This document shows, piece after piece, positions 47,694 to 59,800 of a DNA stretch of 64,000 nt (its first letter is position 1; every line of letters begins with the position of its first letter). The DNA lies in IMG/VR virus record IMGVR_UViG_3300023179_000076, positions 1 to 64,000 of that record, one strand, 5' to 3'. The position numbers were made by a program, and so were the translations under genes. The stretch comes from a virus. The notes below the pieces were generated by a model that did no database searches, was not told the DNA's origin, and saw nothing but the letters and a program-made list of their open reading frames with translations.

Positions 47694-50266
47694 ATGCTAC
47701 ACACTCCTGTGAATAAAATAACACCAAAATCCCAATTACCTAAGATATCTTCTGCTTCTTGTATTTCTTCTGCTGTTTGAGTATTATTATCAATAACAGC
47801 CTCACCTTCTTCTGGATCAATTTCAATTATGGTCAAGCCAGAAGAATATAAAAATGAATATGCGCTAGGCCCGCTGGTATTCCATGCACTAATTCTATAT
47901 AAATAATCTTTTCTACTAGATAAGCCTGTTATAGTCTCGTCGGTATCTGTGATAAAATTATTTCCAGATGGTAAATTATAATAGTACCAAGTATTACCAT
48001 AATCTTCTGATTCTTCTATCACATAACCAGAAAACGCTGCTTCTCCACCAAGTCCTAATTGGGCGCTATCGCCCCAAGATAAATTAATTTGAGAAATATT
48101 AGTATCTATAACTTCTCTAGTTCCAGATAGTGATATGGGAGAAGTTGGTACGGTTGTATTTGTTACAAATATTGATGTGGCTTCGGAATAAGATCCGATA
48201 CCAACTTTATTTTGAGCAGCTACTCTGAAAATAATATTGCTACCAACACTTTTGATAGTACAAGATTGTTGATTGGATATTCCTCTATCAATATAGGCCG
48301 TGCTGTTTGGGGCTGTATCCTGAGCGTTAGTCCAAGTTGATCCATCGTCTAATGAAAATTGAATATGATACTTAATAATACTACTATTTCCATCGTTTGT
48401 TGGAGCATCCCACTGAATTGAATATTCGTAATTACCGGCACCGGCATTGTAATGACCAACAGACCCTCTAACATTCAATGGTCTAGATGGTACCGTTGGA
48501 TTGGTTCTTGGTGTTCTAGATACAATTTTTCCATTACTATCTATAGTTAATAAAGCATTAGCAATATATTTTCCTGTATTATCTTGAGATGGTGCAGGTT
48601 TTAAATATATGTCTTCTGTCGTTATTGTTGTAGAATATGTGTGTCCACTTATTGTTAAATCTGCATATGTAGATAATGTAGAATTTCCACTTGGTATACT
48701 AGATAAAATATATGATCCACTAGTATTTATACTAATTTTAGCTTTATCATCAAAACTCCATCCAGATGGAATAGTTTTATTTCTATCTAAATATCTACTA
48801 AATACAACACCAGATGGGGATCCTATAACAGAATTTTCGATATTAGCGTCTACTTTAAAGGCTGGTTCTAAACCTTTAGGAATATAATTTTCATTTAGTT
48901 CATATATATCACTAACATAATTATTATATGGAATAGTTTTTTTACCATAAATTAAGAAATCAATATTTTCTCCAAGCATATTGAATGAAGTAAAAATATT
49001 TGGTCTTATACTAATATTATTAGATGTTGATGGTTTAAAAGTTAAATTTGTAGCATCTGGACACAATAGTGGATCTATAGCATCCGGAGACAACTGCATA
49101 GGTAAATAGCCGCCTTTTGTAACAGAAAAAGCGAATCCATTCTGATCTAAGAATGTGCTTTGTAATAATGGATCAGATGGACACATGTGTACTATTAAAA
49201 CAGGAACAGGTGTTGGGGACTGTCCGACGCCAACAGTTTCCATAGGGTCAAAAATTTCTGTTGACTCAAAAATATCTGTAAAGTCATACGGACCTATAAC
49301 CAAGCCAGTCGGAACAGATTCTGCAAATGGAGAAATATCAGTGGTGGCGAATTTACTAAAAATATATTGTCTTTCTTCTCCATCCCCACCCAAATTTTCT
49401 AATCTTATAGTATCCAAACCGTCACCGAACTCCTTAATTATCTGCTCTATACTTGTGACAGCTGGATATGGAGACCATGTTCTATCAGATAAATAAAATG
49501 CTATTCTATTATTAGATAAAAATGATACCGGTCTTCTTGGAAATCTAATCCACGATAAACCAACATCTTCTAATCCCTCATATGGGACTTGTGAATCATA
49601 ATTTTCCCTTAGATATGTGGCTGGTTTCCACTGAGCAACATTACCGGAACCATTATGAGTTAATATATATCCTTTATAAGATTCAAGATCATTATTTGGT
49701 CCTAACACAATACCACTATTGGCCTGTATAGCAACATTTGTACTTATACTAGCAGGAAAAAGAATATCTCCTTCAGCATCTGTTGATTCAGGTACTAAAT
49801 TAATATAATCGAATGTGTCAATTTTTCTAGTTGTGGGAACAACGACGCCATTTTGTATAAATTGAGGAACAAGATATAATAGCGATCCTGGAGAACCTCC
49901 TGGAAAAGATAGAAAATTACCAGTATTATATACGATATAATCAGTAGAAATTAGTGTTGAGTCATCTTTTTTAATTACTATTCCACTATTAACACCAGAA
50001 TAAAATGGAATAATACCTCCAGTAGCATTAATTTTACCAAAATTTTCTGCCAAAATAGTATTTGCTCTAATACCACTTGTATCTACAAAAGATCGACTAA
50101 TTAACTTTATGCCGCTGTTAGCTGCTAAGAACATACTACCGCTAGCTGCTAAACTAACATGATTACTACTTAATAGATTATAATATACTCCATCTATTTT
50201 ATTATTTCCTGTTTGAATATTAACACCAGGCCAATTACGTGGATTTAGAATATTATACCATAACAT
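47690..50266 (-). CDS. Tail fibre-like protein with two fibronectin III domains, 858 residues
   Basis: SD AGGA lies 6 bases before the ATG. The N-terminal part (GSMFLAANSGIKLISRSFVDTSG, THNGSGNVAQWKPATYL) reads as repeated beta spacer of a tail fibre. Around residues 383-490 is a segment shared with the 1188-residue protein (KGGYLPMQL, SIRPNIF, NIDFLIYG, AFKVDANI). Two fibronectin type III domains follow at about 590-705 (PSRPLNVRGSVGHYN; SIQWDAPTNDGNS; FRVAAQNKVGIGSYSEA) and 708-810 (INLSWGDSAQ; YLYRISAWNTSGPSAYS). The C-terminal tail is acidic and helical. FN3 domains on phage virions are thought to bind surface carbohydrate weakly. Confidence 0.7.
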   Translation of the reverse strand: MLWYNILNPRNWPGVNIQTGNNKIDGVYYNLLSSNHVSLAASGSMFLAANSGIKLISRSFVDTSGIRANTILAENFGKINATGGIIPFYSGVNSGIVIKKDDSTLISTDYIVYNTGNFLSFPGGSPGSLLYLVPQFIQNGVVVPTTRKIDTFDYINLVPESTDAEGDILFPASISTNVAIQANSGIVLGPNNDLESYKGYILTHNGSGNVAQWKPATYLRENYDSQVPYEGLEDVGLSWIRFPRRPVSFLSNNRIAFYLSDRTWSPYPAVTSIEQIIKEFGDGLDTIRLENLGGDGEERQYIFSKFATTDISPFAESVPTGLVIGPYDFTDIFESTEIFDPMETVGVGQSPTPVPVLIVHMCPSDPLLQSTFLDQNGFAFSVTKGGYLPMQLSPDAIDPLLCPDATNLTFKPSTSNNISIRPNIFTSFNMLGENIDFLIYGKKTIPYNNYVSDIYELNENYIPKGLEPAFKVDANIENSVIGSPSGVVFSRYLDRNKTIPSGWSFDDKAKISINTSGSYILSSIPSGNSTLSTYADLTISGHTYSTTITTEDIYLKPAPSQDNTGKYIANALLTIDSNGKIVSRTPRTNPTVPSRPLNVRGSVGHYNAGAGNYEYSIQWDAPTNDGNSSIIKYHIQFSLDDGSTWTNAQDTAPNSTAYIDRGISNQQSCTIKSVGSNIIFRVAAQNKVGIGSYSEATSIFVTNTTVPTSPISLSGTREVIDTNISQINLSWGDSAQLGLGGEAAFSGYVIEESEDYGNTWYYYNLPSGNNFITDTDETITGLSSRKDYLYRISAWNTSGPSAYSFLYSSGLTIIEIDPEEGEAVIDNNTQTAEEIQEAEDILGNWDFGVILFTGVCSI

Positions 50267-50278
50267 ATTTAATTCCTA

Positions 50279-53200
50279 TTAATAAAAATAAGGACCTATA
50301 AATATACCGCTTGGTCTACACCAGTACGGAATATTATTTGTTTCTATAAGTAGTGGGTCTTCACAATCTAATGATTCTCCATTACCATTTGGTGGATAGG
50401 GAGGCTCTGTTTCACCATATACTCCATCTTTTCTAACAGAAGCTGTTGAGTTTGACCAATACACATTGCTGTTAGATCCACCTGTTTCATTTTGTTGTGG
50501 TGGTGGATCTCCATCTACAATTGTTTGTCCACTAATAGTTTCTTCAGTTGGTACTTCTGGCTCAAATCCAATATCGCTCAGTGAAGAAGCAATTGTTCCG
50601 TCTCTCACTATAAGTTTATCAACAACTAGCCAACCACTTACTGTTAGATCCGCCAAAAGTTGTTTGGGAACAACTGTTGAGTTAGTATTTTGAGATTGAG
50701 TAGTAGTTATCTTTTCTGTTGCAACAATATATGGAGTGTCTGTATTTATGGTCACAACCGGTTTGCCAGAAACAAGTACGGCTGGTACTGGTTGAAAATA
50801 TGCTGCTTTATGCCACTGATGAATATTGGGTAAGAAATACTTCTTATTACTATTATGTGTTATTAAATAACTATTATTTTCTCTTAGTAAACTATATGCA
50901 CCATCGTCCAAAATTTCATCAATTAATTTATCAGCAAAATCTATACCAGAAGGAGTTCCGTTATGTAGCCAATTAACAAATTTTATAGCATTAATATAAC
51001 TAATAAAATTTACTGGCTTATTAGCCATGTTCAATTTTGTAGTATAAGAATATGAAGAACCATTAGTATTTCTAAGTATACCGCCGCTATCTTCAGTATC
51101 CATCCTAGTATCATACAATCCACTACTAGTATAATTTATTCCTGTGGCAACAGCATTAAGATATCTAGCATATTGAGCATTAGTTGTTTCGTATGTACTA
51201 ATTCTATAGTTTCTATCAACATATCCTAAATTGAATATATTTTCTGTGTCATACGATTCTTCAGATGACCTAAGATATAGACTATCTGTGTCCGCAATGT
51301 TATATGCGTCGTTAATTGTTTGAAAACTAAAATTTAGAATAGATCCTATTGGTGAACTATCTGTTATATTGGATACGCTGGCGATTCTAAATCCTATATG
51401 ATTATACCCACTAGTTATAACTGCGGGTTCAATACTTTTTAGATATATTGGATCATGTGTTTCTGTTGATCCACCAGCAGCATATTGAATAGAATTATTA
51501 GAATCAATAGGATCTGGCTCTAGCCACTCTGCAACGTTTCCATTTTGGTCATATGTTCCATAATGACTACTAATACCATTGGTTCCAACAGATGATACTA
51601 TACCACTAAAAACATTATTACTACTATTATATTTAAAATTAGCAGAACTAAAGTTATTATTTATTCCGCTACCACCAATATTAACTGGTATGGATGCTAT
51701 TGTATTATTTTCAGTAGCATAATTATAATATATTCCAGATATTTGTGTTTTTGAGCCAACATTAGCATATACTTTAAAAGCCGGTATGGTATCCGTACCA
51801 TATATACTAAAATCAATATTTTTTTGTGCTGTATTAAAAATTGTTTCAAAATTAGGTCTAATACTAAGCCTAATAGATGTTGAGTCGGAATCTATATCTG
51901 TGGTACTCTTTTGTATTGTTAAATAGCCACCCTTTGATATGGAAAAAACTGATAAGCTATCAACACTATTACTTGTTACATTTTGGTTTAGAATTAATTC
52001 TGAGATACTATTTTGATCCATTACCATATCGGTAATAGTTCTATATATAGTATTATTTCCATTAATAATTTCTACTTGATCGCCAATACTAAATTCTTCT
52101 GATGGAACACTATCATCAAAAATTACTTGTTTTAAACATATTGTGCATGATCTGCGTTGATATTTGTTCCATACAATATCTTTTTCTGTTAAGAAATAGT
52201 CGTCTGTATCATAAACGCCAACAACATTATTGTTAATATCTGTGGTTAAAAATTTATTACCAGAAATATTATTAAAAATAAAACCATTATTACCACTATT
52301 TATTGTTATTCCATCTAATGGTACAATAGTTTTATTATTAGATAATACCAATATACTACTACTAGCAATATTTGGTAATGTTATTGTGTTTGCTGATATA
52401 TTATTAGCTGATACTAATCCATTACTAGTTACAGATCCAGAACCAAAGAACAGTGTATTAAAATTAAATGTTATATTATCTGTACTGTTATTAAGATTTA
52501 TATATGTGTTGGGTGTTCCAATAATGGCTGATGATGCTGCTTTAGCTTCAATATTGGATCCAGATAATGATATATTTCCATTATTATTAATATTAAGTTG
52601 CTTACTATTATTATATCCAATATTAATATTACTTAAATCTCCAGAAACTATATTTTGTTGATTATTTCCAGAAGCAACGCTTAATACCAAACCACCATAT
52701 CTGTTTGTTGGACTAGAAGCCAAGCCCCTAACCAGAGCATAGTCTGTTTGAACATTGTTAGAATCTTTACCAGCCAAATTTAATATGGAGCATATTGTAT
52801 TATCGGACAGAGATGATGATGGCTTGTGATAAAGAGTTAGTTTAGCTGGTTGGCAGCTTGTTCTATTTTCTAATCTTAGTATTTCGCTACAACTATAATT
52901 TACAACATGAAAAATAGTTTGAGGTCTGGACCCAGATGGAATATTAATACCAACTCTACCATCATAACTAAAAAATAAATTTCTATATGGTTGTCCACTA
53001 CCGTATACTATAAAATCGCTAGCTTGATAATCTTGATTAAATATTGTATCTGCTGAACCAGAAGTTGGTATAACAGTATGGGCCAGAGACTCTGAACTAG
53101 ATCCTAATAGTAGCTTATTAGTATCGCCAGAACTCCAATATGCTTCTGATCCTAGTAGTCCATTCGATCCATCATTATATTGAAAAGAATATGCTGCTCC

Positions 53201-53845
53201 GCCAGGATTGCTTTGAGCAGAAAAAGTTGGATTAGACAACAAAGCATAATCATAGTGATCGTTCTCATTTAATATATACCAAGTTTGTCCATCGCAAACT
53301 AGCCTGGTTGAATTTTTTGTTGACTCAAAAATTGAACCATCATTATTTCTAATAATTACATTATGAGCAGACGAGATGGGTTTAATATCGACAACTACAT
53401 TTCTAGCATTGTTAGATTGAGGTAATACACAATCAATATTTTTATCGTTGTTATCTACCAAATAAATGCTTGTTACATTATCAATAGTAAAATGATCATT
53501 TTTAAGAATAACATTATTAAAACTAGTATTAAAATTAGTATTATTTACAAAGAGATAGAATTCATTTTCATTGCCAGTAAATATTACTGACTTATTATTA
53601 TTTGATGAGCTAGATATTTCAATTTTTTTAATATTTAATAAGCTATCAACAAATTGAACTTCGCCAACTCCAATTTCCCATTTATATCCATCTTTGATAT
53701 TTCGAATTAAATATGGTATAAAATATCCAATACTATCTTGTTCTAATAATTTATAGCCTGCTATGGCTTTATTGGGAACAATAATATTTTGATTAATAGA
53801 GCAATAAAAACCTATATTATTAAATATTTTAGTTATTTTATTCAT
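50279..53845 (-). CDS. Tail fibre-like protein with circularly permuted FGE/C-type-lectin-like domain, 1188 residues
   Basis: A single open frame. The N-terminal 200 residues are an unassigned beta domain (WEIGVGEVQFVD, VCDGQTWYILNEND), followed by fibre-like repeats (RVGINIPSGSRPQTIFHV, SIRPNFETIF, NIDFSIYGTDTIPAF; the latter shared with the 858-residue protein). At about 745-825 comes the C-terminal half of an FGE-sulfatase (SUMF1/EgtB/PvdO) domain: HYGTYDQNGNVAEWLE and NHIGFRIASV. At about 845-1020 comes the N-terminal half: YRISTYETTNAQYARYLNAV, MANKPVNFISYINAIKFVNWLHNG, FLPNIHQWHKAAYF. In known proteins the order is reversed. A Gln/Thr/Val-rich beta tail closes the protein. This fold is a common scaffold for variable ligand binding; no reverse transcriptase is in the window. 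Confidence 0.75.
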   Translation of the reverse strand: MNKITKIFNNIGFYCSINQNIIVPNKAIAGYKLLEQDSIGYFIPYLIRNIKDGYKWEIGVGEVQFVDSLLNIKKIEISSSSNNNKSVIFTGNENEFYLFVNNTNFNTSFNNVILKNDHFTIDNVTSIYLVDNNDKNIDCVLPQSNNARNVVVDIKPISSAHNVIIRNNDGSIFESTKNSTRLVCDGQTWYILNENDHYDYALLSNPTFSAQSNPGGAAYSFQYNDGSNGLLGSEAYWSSGDTNKLLLGSSSESLAHTVIPTSGSADTIFNQDYQASDFIVYGSGQPYRNLFFSYDGRVGINIPSGSRPQTIFHVVNYSCSEILRLENRTSCQPAKLTLYHKPSSSLSDNTICSILNLAGKDSNNVQTDYALVRGLASSPTNRYGGLVLSVASGNNQQNIVSGDLSNINIGYNNSKQLNINNNGNISLSGSNIEAKAASSAIIGTPNTYINLNNSTDNITFNFNTLFFGSGSVTSNGLVSANNISANTITLPNIASSSILVLSNNKTIVPLDGITINSGNNGFIFNNISGNKFLTTDINNNVVGVYDTDDYFLTEKDIVWNKYQRRSCTICLKQVIFDDSVPSEEFSIGDQVEIINGNNTIYRTITDMVMDQNSISELILNQNVTSNSVDSLSVFSISKGGYLTIQKSTTDIDSDSTSIRLSIRPNFETIFNTAQKNIDFSIYGTDTIPAFKVYANVGSKTQISGIYYNYATENNTIASIPVNIGGSGINNNFSSANFKYNSSNNVFSGIVSSVGTNGISSHYGTYDQNGNVAEWLEPDPIDSNNSIQYAAGGSTETHDPIYLKSIEPAVITSGYNHIGFRIASVSNITDSSPIGSILNFSFQTINDAYNIADTDSLYLRSSEESYDTENIFNLGYVDRNYRISTYETTNAQYARYLNAVATGINYTSSGLYDTRMDTEDSGGILRNTNGSSYSYTTKLNMANKPVNFISYINAIKFVNWLHNGTPSGIDFADKLIDEILDDGAYSLLRENNSYLITHNSNKKYFLPNIHQWHKAAYFQPVPAVLVSGKPVVTINTDTPYIVATEKITTTQSQNTNSTVVPKQLLADLTVSGWLVVDKLIVRDGTIASSLSDIGFEPEVPTEETISGQTIVDGDPPPQQNETGGSNSNVYWSNSTASVRKDGVYGETEPPYPPNGNGESLDCEDPLLIETNNIPYWCRPSGIFIGPYFY

Positions 53846-53846
53846 A

Positions 53847-56800
53847 TTATGTGAATCTTCTAGGATCTATATCTATATTAAAATCTATAGTATCGTTTTG
53901 TGGATTTTTTGCTTTAAGATCCGCAAACGCGCCTCGGATGGCAGATATAACTATTCCGGCTATATCTGGTCGTAATTGATTCAATACTGTATCTCCATTA
54001 ATTGTGACAACAACATCGTGTTTTCCTGTTATAGTAATTTGTGGTGGTATATAAATATTACTAAGTATATTAGCAATATTATTTAATCTATTAACAAAAT
54101 TATCAATACTAGCAAGATCAGCCCCATTATTAGATACACCACCACCAGCATTGTTTGGTTGTTTTAGACCAGACAGTGCTTTATCAAAAGCTTCTGTTAT
54201 ACTACTACTAACGGCTCCTACTAGACTATTTAAATATTTGGTAAAATCAAAAGATGGAGTAGCAGAGCCTGCGGACCCCATTAAGCCTCCAATAAATTTA
54301 TATTCTGGAATATATCCACCTTTATTTAAATAATTAACTATTCCACCTCTGCTATAATTACCATTATTAATAGCTTCAAGAACAGGCTTATATTTTTGAG
54401 TTGAATCCCTATTAACTACAAATTCACCAGGTGTCAACATAGCCGGAACAGTATCAGTACCTCTTGGTTTAAAATTAATTAGTCTACCATTATTAGCATA
54501 TATTAATCCACCAGCTTGATGATGTTGAACATTTTCTGATTTCATATCCATATCATGCAAGTATTTCTTTACTGCAGTCATCATAGTATTATGCACACCC
54601 GTAGCGAAACCAGCAACTGCTTGATCTCCTTGATGAGCAGCGTTCAATAAAGTCTGAAGTGTTGTTTCTTGCATTTTAATAAATGCATTTGGATCACTAA
54701 ATGCAATATCTAAACCAGATGGTTGAATTTCTCCACTAATACCACGAAAACCCAACATATCTCTGGTTTGTTTTGGGTCTATCTTATTGGGGTAGGCGAC
54801 TCTAACAGGAGCAACTTGTTCCATGGTTGGCATAGCAGCACCAACCAATGGATCTTCGATCTGAACACGACGATATTTTTCTAGATATGTATTTAATGCT
54901 TGCTCTTGTATTGTGCCTGGAGGAATTAAAGGTTCTGCTGGAGCAAATTTAGATATATTCGCATTTAATTTATCTAATAACTCTTGAGATACTGGTTGAT
55001 TTTCAAAATTTTTGCTAGCTTTTTGAACTAATAATTTTGCCTCTGGACTTAGAGTGTTGCTCAAAACACTAACATTACTAAGAACCTGGTCTAAAGTTTT
55101 ACCCGATTGTAATTCTGCTACAACATTACCTTGTAAATATGCTATAATTCTTCTAACATCTTCCTGAGTATAATATCCAAGTCCTTGATTTCCCCAACCC
55201 GGTCTTCTAGCATCCATATTCTCTGGTATAGCGCCGGGTAAACCCGTTCTAGGGGATATCCCCTCTGATCCACCACTAATAGTTCGTTTAGAAAGTGTTG
55301 GAGTTTCTCCTTGTTGAGTATTGGTATACTGTTCTGGAAAATTATTTTCTCGGGATGCTCTAATGGCACTAAATACCTTTAAATCTTCTCCATCAATTCC
55401 GGCCATGCGCAACATGTCACGATTAATAACGTCGTCACCAATCAATAGTTGAGCTGCTTTTTCAAATTGTGTCACATCTTCTGCTGTAAATTGTCTTTGA
55501 CCATAGCCAAATGCTCCAGTGCCGCCTCTGCCGGATGCTGGCATTCTTTGTGATATTCGATCCTGGATGATTTTTTCAGCCCATTTGGTTCTAGCTTCTC
55601 GTATTTGAGCACGACCAAAAGTGGCGCCACCGACCATAGCAGCGAGTATTTGATTTGTATTAAGCTCCCACAAGCTTTTTGGCACATGAGGATCGTCGGG
55701 GCTAGTAACTATCATCTCGCCAGCATTAGTCAATACCTGAACACCGGCATCTGATGCTCCAGAAGCTATGGCTGCTACAGCCCTATCTGTCCATGCTCTC
55801 TTTGATGTAAGAGTCTGTGCCTCTCTAACAATTCCAGAAACACCAGCTCGATAACCAGCTTGAGCTAAACTAGCACCCATGGGAACTATAGATCCTGCTG
55901 TTGTAGCATATGGATTAGCTTCTTTAATTTCATCAAATCTTTCTTTAACGCCAATGGCTTCTTCTAATTTGCCCATTCCAAAACTTGTAGCAGCATATGT
56001 TGCGCCATATACTATTGGTATAGCTAAAGCATAAGCTACTGTCCCCCACGGGGGAGCAGCAGCCATAGGAGACAATGCTGTTGATGCGGCACCAGCTGCT
56101 TGCGAAGCGGCTAAATGAGCAACTGTAGATTCTCCAGCAGATATACCAAAGGCTGTAAGAGTACTATTTTCTCTAGCCTTTTGCCTATCTTGTCTTCTTC
56201 TGGTTTCTTCGACAGCATAGGCTAGTTCAGCCCATGTAACATTGGTATATGGTATTGTGTCATCTTGACTAAACTTATTTCTTTCCAAATCTTCTAGATT
56301 AATATTTCTCATTGATCTGGGTGCATCAGATTTCCAAATACTAGGATCGACAGTATAAACACCGGGAGCTATTTCTTCGAGAGTGGGAGATATGGGGCTG
56401 GGCCGATTATCTCTACGAGAACTATCAGAAGTCATATCTGTATCTAAATGCATTCCGCCAGCCGCATAAATAATCCCGCCCTTACTATAGCCTTTACTGC
56501 CAGAGTTTATGGCTTTGAGTAATGGTAGATTAGCTTTTGTTGCGGCCCTATTAATCACAAATTCACCAGGCGTTAACATGGCCGGAACAGTGTCTGTTCC
56601 TTTTGGTTGAAAATTTATCAGCCTACCAGTACTAGCATAAATCAATCCGCCTCTTGCTTTATTAATAGGTTCCTCGATCTCTAATTGTAATTGATCGAAT
56701 AATCGCTCGCTGTCCGGTAATACCCCGTATTTATTTCCTGTTAAAAAAGCATGTGCTGGTTGAGCTGTTAGTCTTCTAAAACCATCAAAATTATTTTTAT

Positions 56801-59800
56801 TGAATGGTTGTGATAGTTCTTCTTGAGATTTTGCAAAATCTGCTCCTAAGTTTAAATATTTATCCTGATAATCAGTATACCACTCTTTTAAGATATCAAT
56901 ACTTTTAGCAGCTGTGAGCGCTGTGGGATCTCCGTAATCAAATACAAGATTTCCATTTTGATCCGTTCCTTTCTTATATAGTTCTTCCAAAACGCTTAAG
57001 TATTTTTCACTTCTAAAAGTTGGGGTAGCAAATACATTTCGTGGATTTAAACCTATATCCATCACATCTTTATACGACTGAGGAACAAGTTCCTTGTCGC
57101 CTTGAAGAAGAGTGTCCCCACCATCTTCATAAATTCTAGCCTGTGAACCACTAATCTTAAGTTTTTCTTTATCTTCATCACTTAGTGTTCCGGCAAAAGC
57201 TGTTCCGCTTTTTAATGCTATTTCTCTATTAATAATATTTTTGATTGGACCTTCAGCAGATTTTGGATCCAAATAATCAACATAGGCTGCTTCTTTTTTA
57301 TCTTTAAATCCAGGAACAGGAATCTGTGGAGATTTTTTAGGATCTGTAAAATACTTATTATTAATTGGTAATCCTAATCCTTTAAGAAATTGAGGAGTAT
57401 CAAGATCAGTACCTTTATAAGTTCCTTTATATAATTCTACAAAAAATGCTCTATAAGCATAATTTTTTAACCATTCTGGATTAGTTAATCTTTGATCAGG
57501 AACTGTTTTTGATAAATCTTTAGATAATTTAGTTTCATTATCATTAAGTTCTCTAATTATAGAGCGAACATCTTCTAGTTTAGCTGGTTTAGCAGATTTG
57601 ATCCCGATTGCTTTTTTACCAATATCATAAACTGCTCGTGCAATACCAACTTTTTTAGCATTTGTAAAAGCATCTCCTGTTTCTAGTTTTATTTTAGGTT
57701 TGGTTTTAGCAGTATCTACAGCTTCATTCTTAAATACTTCTGCTGCTCTATCTTTTAGATTTTCTTTAAACTTTAGAGCATCGACCTCCATATCTGTTAC
57801 TACAGACGGAACAATATACGGAACAAAATCTTGTAATACCGACTTATATTGATTGCCTAACTCAGATTCAACACTATCAAAACCACCCATAGGATCAGCA
57901 AACATGTATTTGAAAGTTTTTTCGGCTCCTATTAATTTTCCAGTTTTATTATCATATTGATTAGTATTATTTTTTAATTGATTATTAAAATTTTGCCATT
58001 GATTTTCTGGAATAAATAACTTATCTTGTGACATTTCTCCAAAAGGAGATCTATTATTATCTTGTTTATCTATAACATAATAATTAATTGGTTCTCCAAC
58101 AAATTGTCTTTTTGATGTATCGTATCTTGTGCCTCTTGTGATTTTTCTGTAAAAAAACCAAGGCGCTAAATCTTTTTCTTTTCCGTATTCTATAGGTGGA
58201 CTTAAAGTATCAAATAGTTTTTGAGGCTTGGGTCCGAATTGTGATTTACCAGATGATACAAAATTTTCATGAGTGATATCAGTAACATTAAAGTCTTTAG
58301 ATAGCCACGGATACGAATCAATTCTATTTCCTGTTTTTAGATCTATCAAATCAATAAAATTATCTGTATCAGCTTTAAAATCATCATTTATAGGCAACAA
58401 ATCTGCCAAATTATTTCCATTATTCTTTGATTTTTCTAATTTAGTTTTGAATTTATCTATTTGATTTTGCCATTGATTTGCTCCAATATTATATAAAGTT
58501 AAAGGTAATAGTTTGCCCTTAGCTTTTTGTCCATCTAAAATATTTTCATCTTCATCCCCTAATTCTATAGAGAATAATTTTTTATTTGCAAAATCTTCTA
58601 GTAAACTTATAATTGTTTTTTTATTTTGAAATTTTGAAGATGCTACAAATTTTTCTTTATCCATATTTTCAATGACTCGTTCTAAATTAGCATAGTTTTG
58701 TTTTGTAATGGATAAGTCCGCAAAAGCCTGCGAATAGTCAGATAGTAAACCGCCTGAGCCTCCTGCCGATTTATAATCTGTAAGATTCTCAATTTTTACC
58801 CCACCTCCGGTATTTGAGAATACTCCTTGAGGCATTCGACTAAGATTAATTGGATATGCCGCTGACTCCGAAATTTTATCTTTGCTTAAAAGATATTTTT
58901 TAGTTGAATCACTAACAGCTAAATTGTCTATAGACGCTTCGGAATTCGGATACCCAAAAAAAGCTCGTGGTATTTTTATATCAAGGACACTGTCTTTAAT
59001 TCTTGGAATAAATTTATCTTGAGTGGTAATATCCTTATCCAATATATTTTTATCAATTAAATTTAATATATTTTTATAAATAGGTTTATTTTTTTCTAAT
59101 TGCTGTTTTGTTATCGGTTTTTCATCACTAGACAAAAATTTGGATGTATCTAATAACGATTTGATTATTCTTTCAGCTCCTAAACCATTATACATATAGG
59201 AGTTTTTATCATTAACATCTATACTATTACCAACATAAGAAGATCCGGGAACTATGTTAAAATTACTATTTGGTACTGGTTTTTTAATTATTTTTTGTGT
59301 AAACCAATTTCTCTCTGCTGGAAACTCAATATCTTGTGTATATTTTTTATATGCTCTGGCGGGAGTTAATAGAAGTTCTTTTTGGTCGTCTGCTTTTGGT
59401 TCTTTTTTAACTTCTGGATAAGATTTTGATGTTTGTAGCTCGGTTTTGTCTCGTTCTGATGATTGATATAATTTTTGTTTATCTGGTGTTGTCCAATTCT
59501 CTCCAGGTACAATACCACCATCTTGTAGATAATTAATCTTTCCTCCTCGACTACTATTAATACTTTGTAATAATGGTAAATTACGTCTAGTCGAAGCTCT
59601 ATTAACAACAAATTCTCCAGGAGTTAACATAGCCGGTACGGTGTCCGTACCTTTTGGAGCAAAGTCTATGGATGCTCCATTACTGGCATAAACGATACCT
59701 CCGGTAGCAAATCCTGATGCTTTTTGATTATTTGCTACTAAATTTTTTAAATTAATAATTTCTAATCTAATATCATTCAATATTTTCTCTTCAAATGTAA

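Noticed and set aside
50279-53845. Diversity-generating retroelement using the FGE/C-type-lectin-like domain as target
   Set aside because: I see no reverse transcriptase, no accessory protein and no template repeat in the window. The fold alone does not make a retroelement target.
55251-55264. Perfect 14-base palindrome AGGGGATATCCCCT in the tape measure gene
   Set aside because: Several 14-base palindromes are expected by chance in 64 kb, and this one lies in the middle of coding sequence with no other signal.
56043-56054. CCCCC/GGGGG hairpin with a 2-base loop
   Set aside because: It encodes Pro-Pro-Trp-Gly in the tape measure; the loop is too short for a stable hairpin and there is no T-run.
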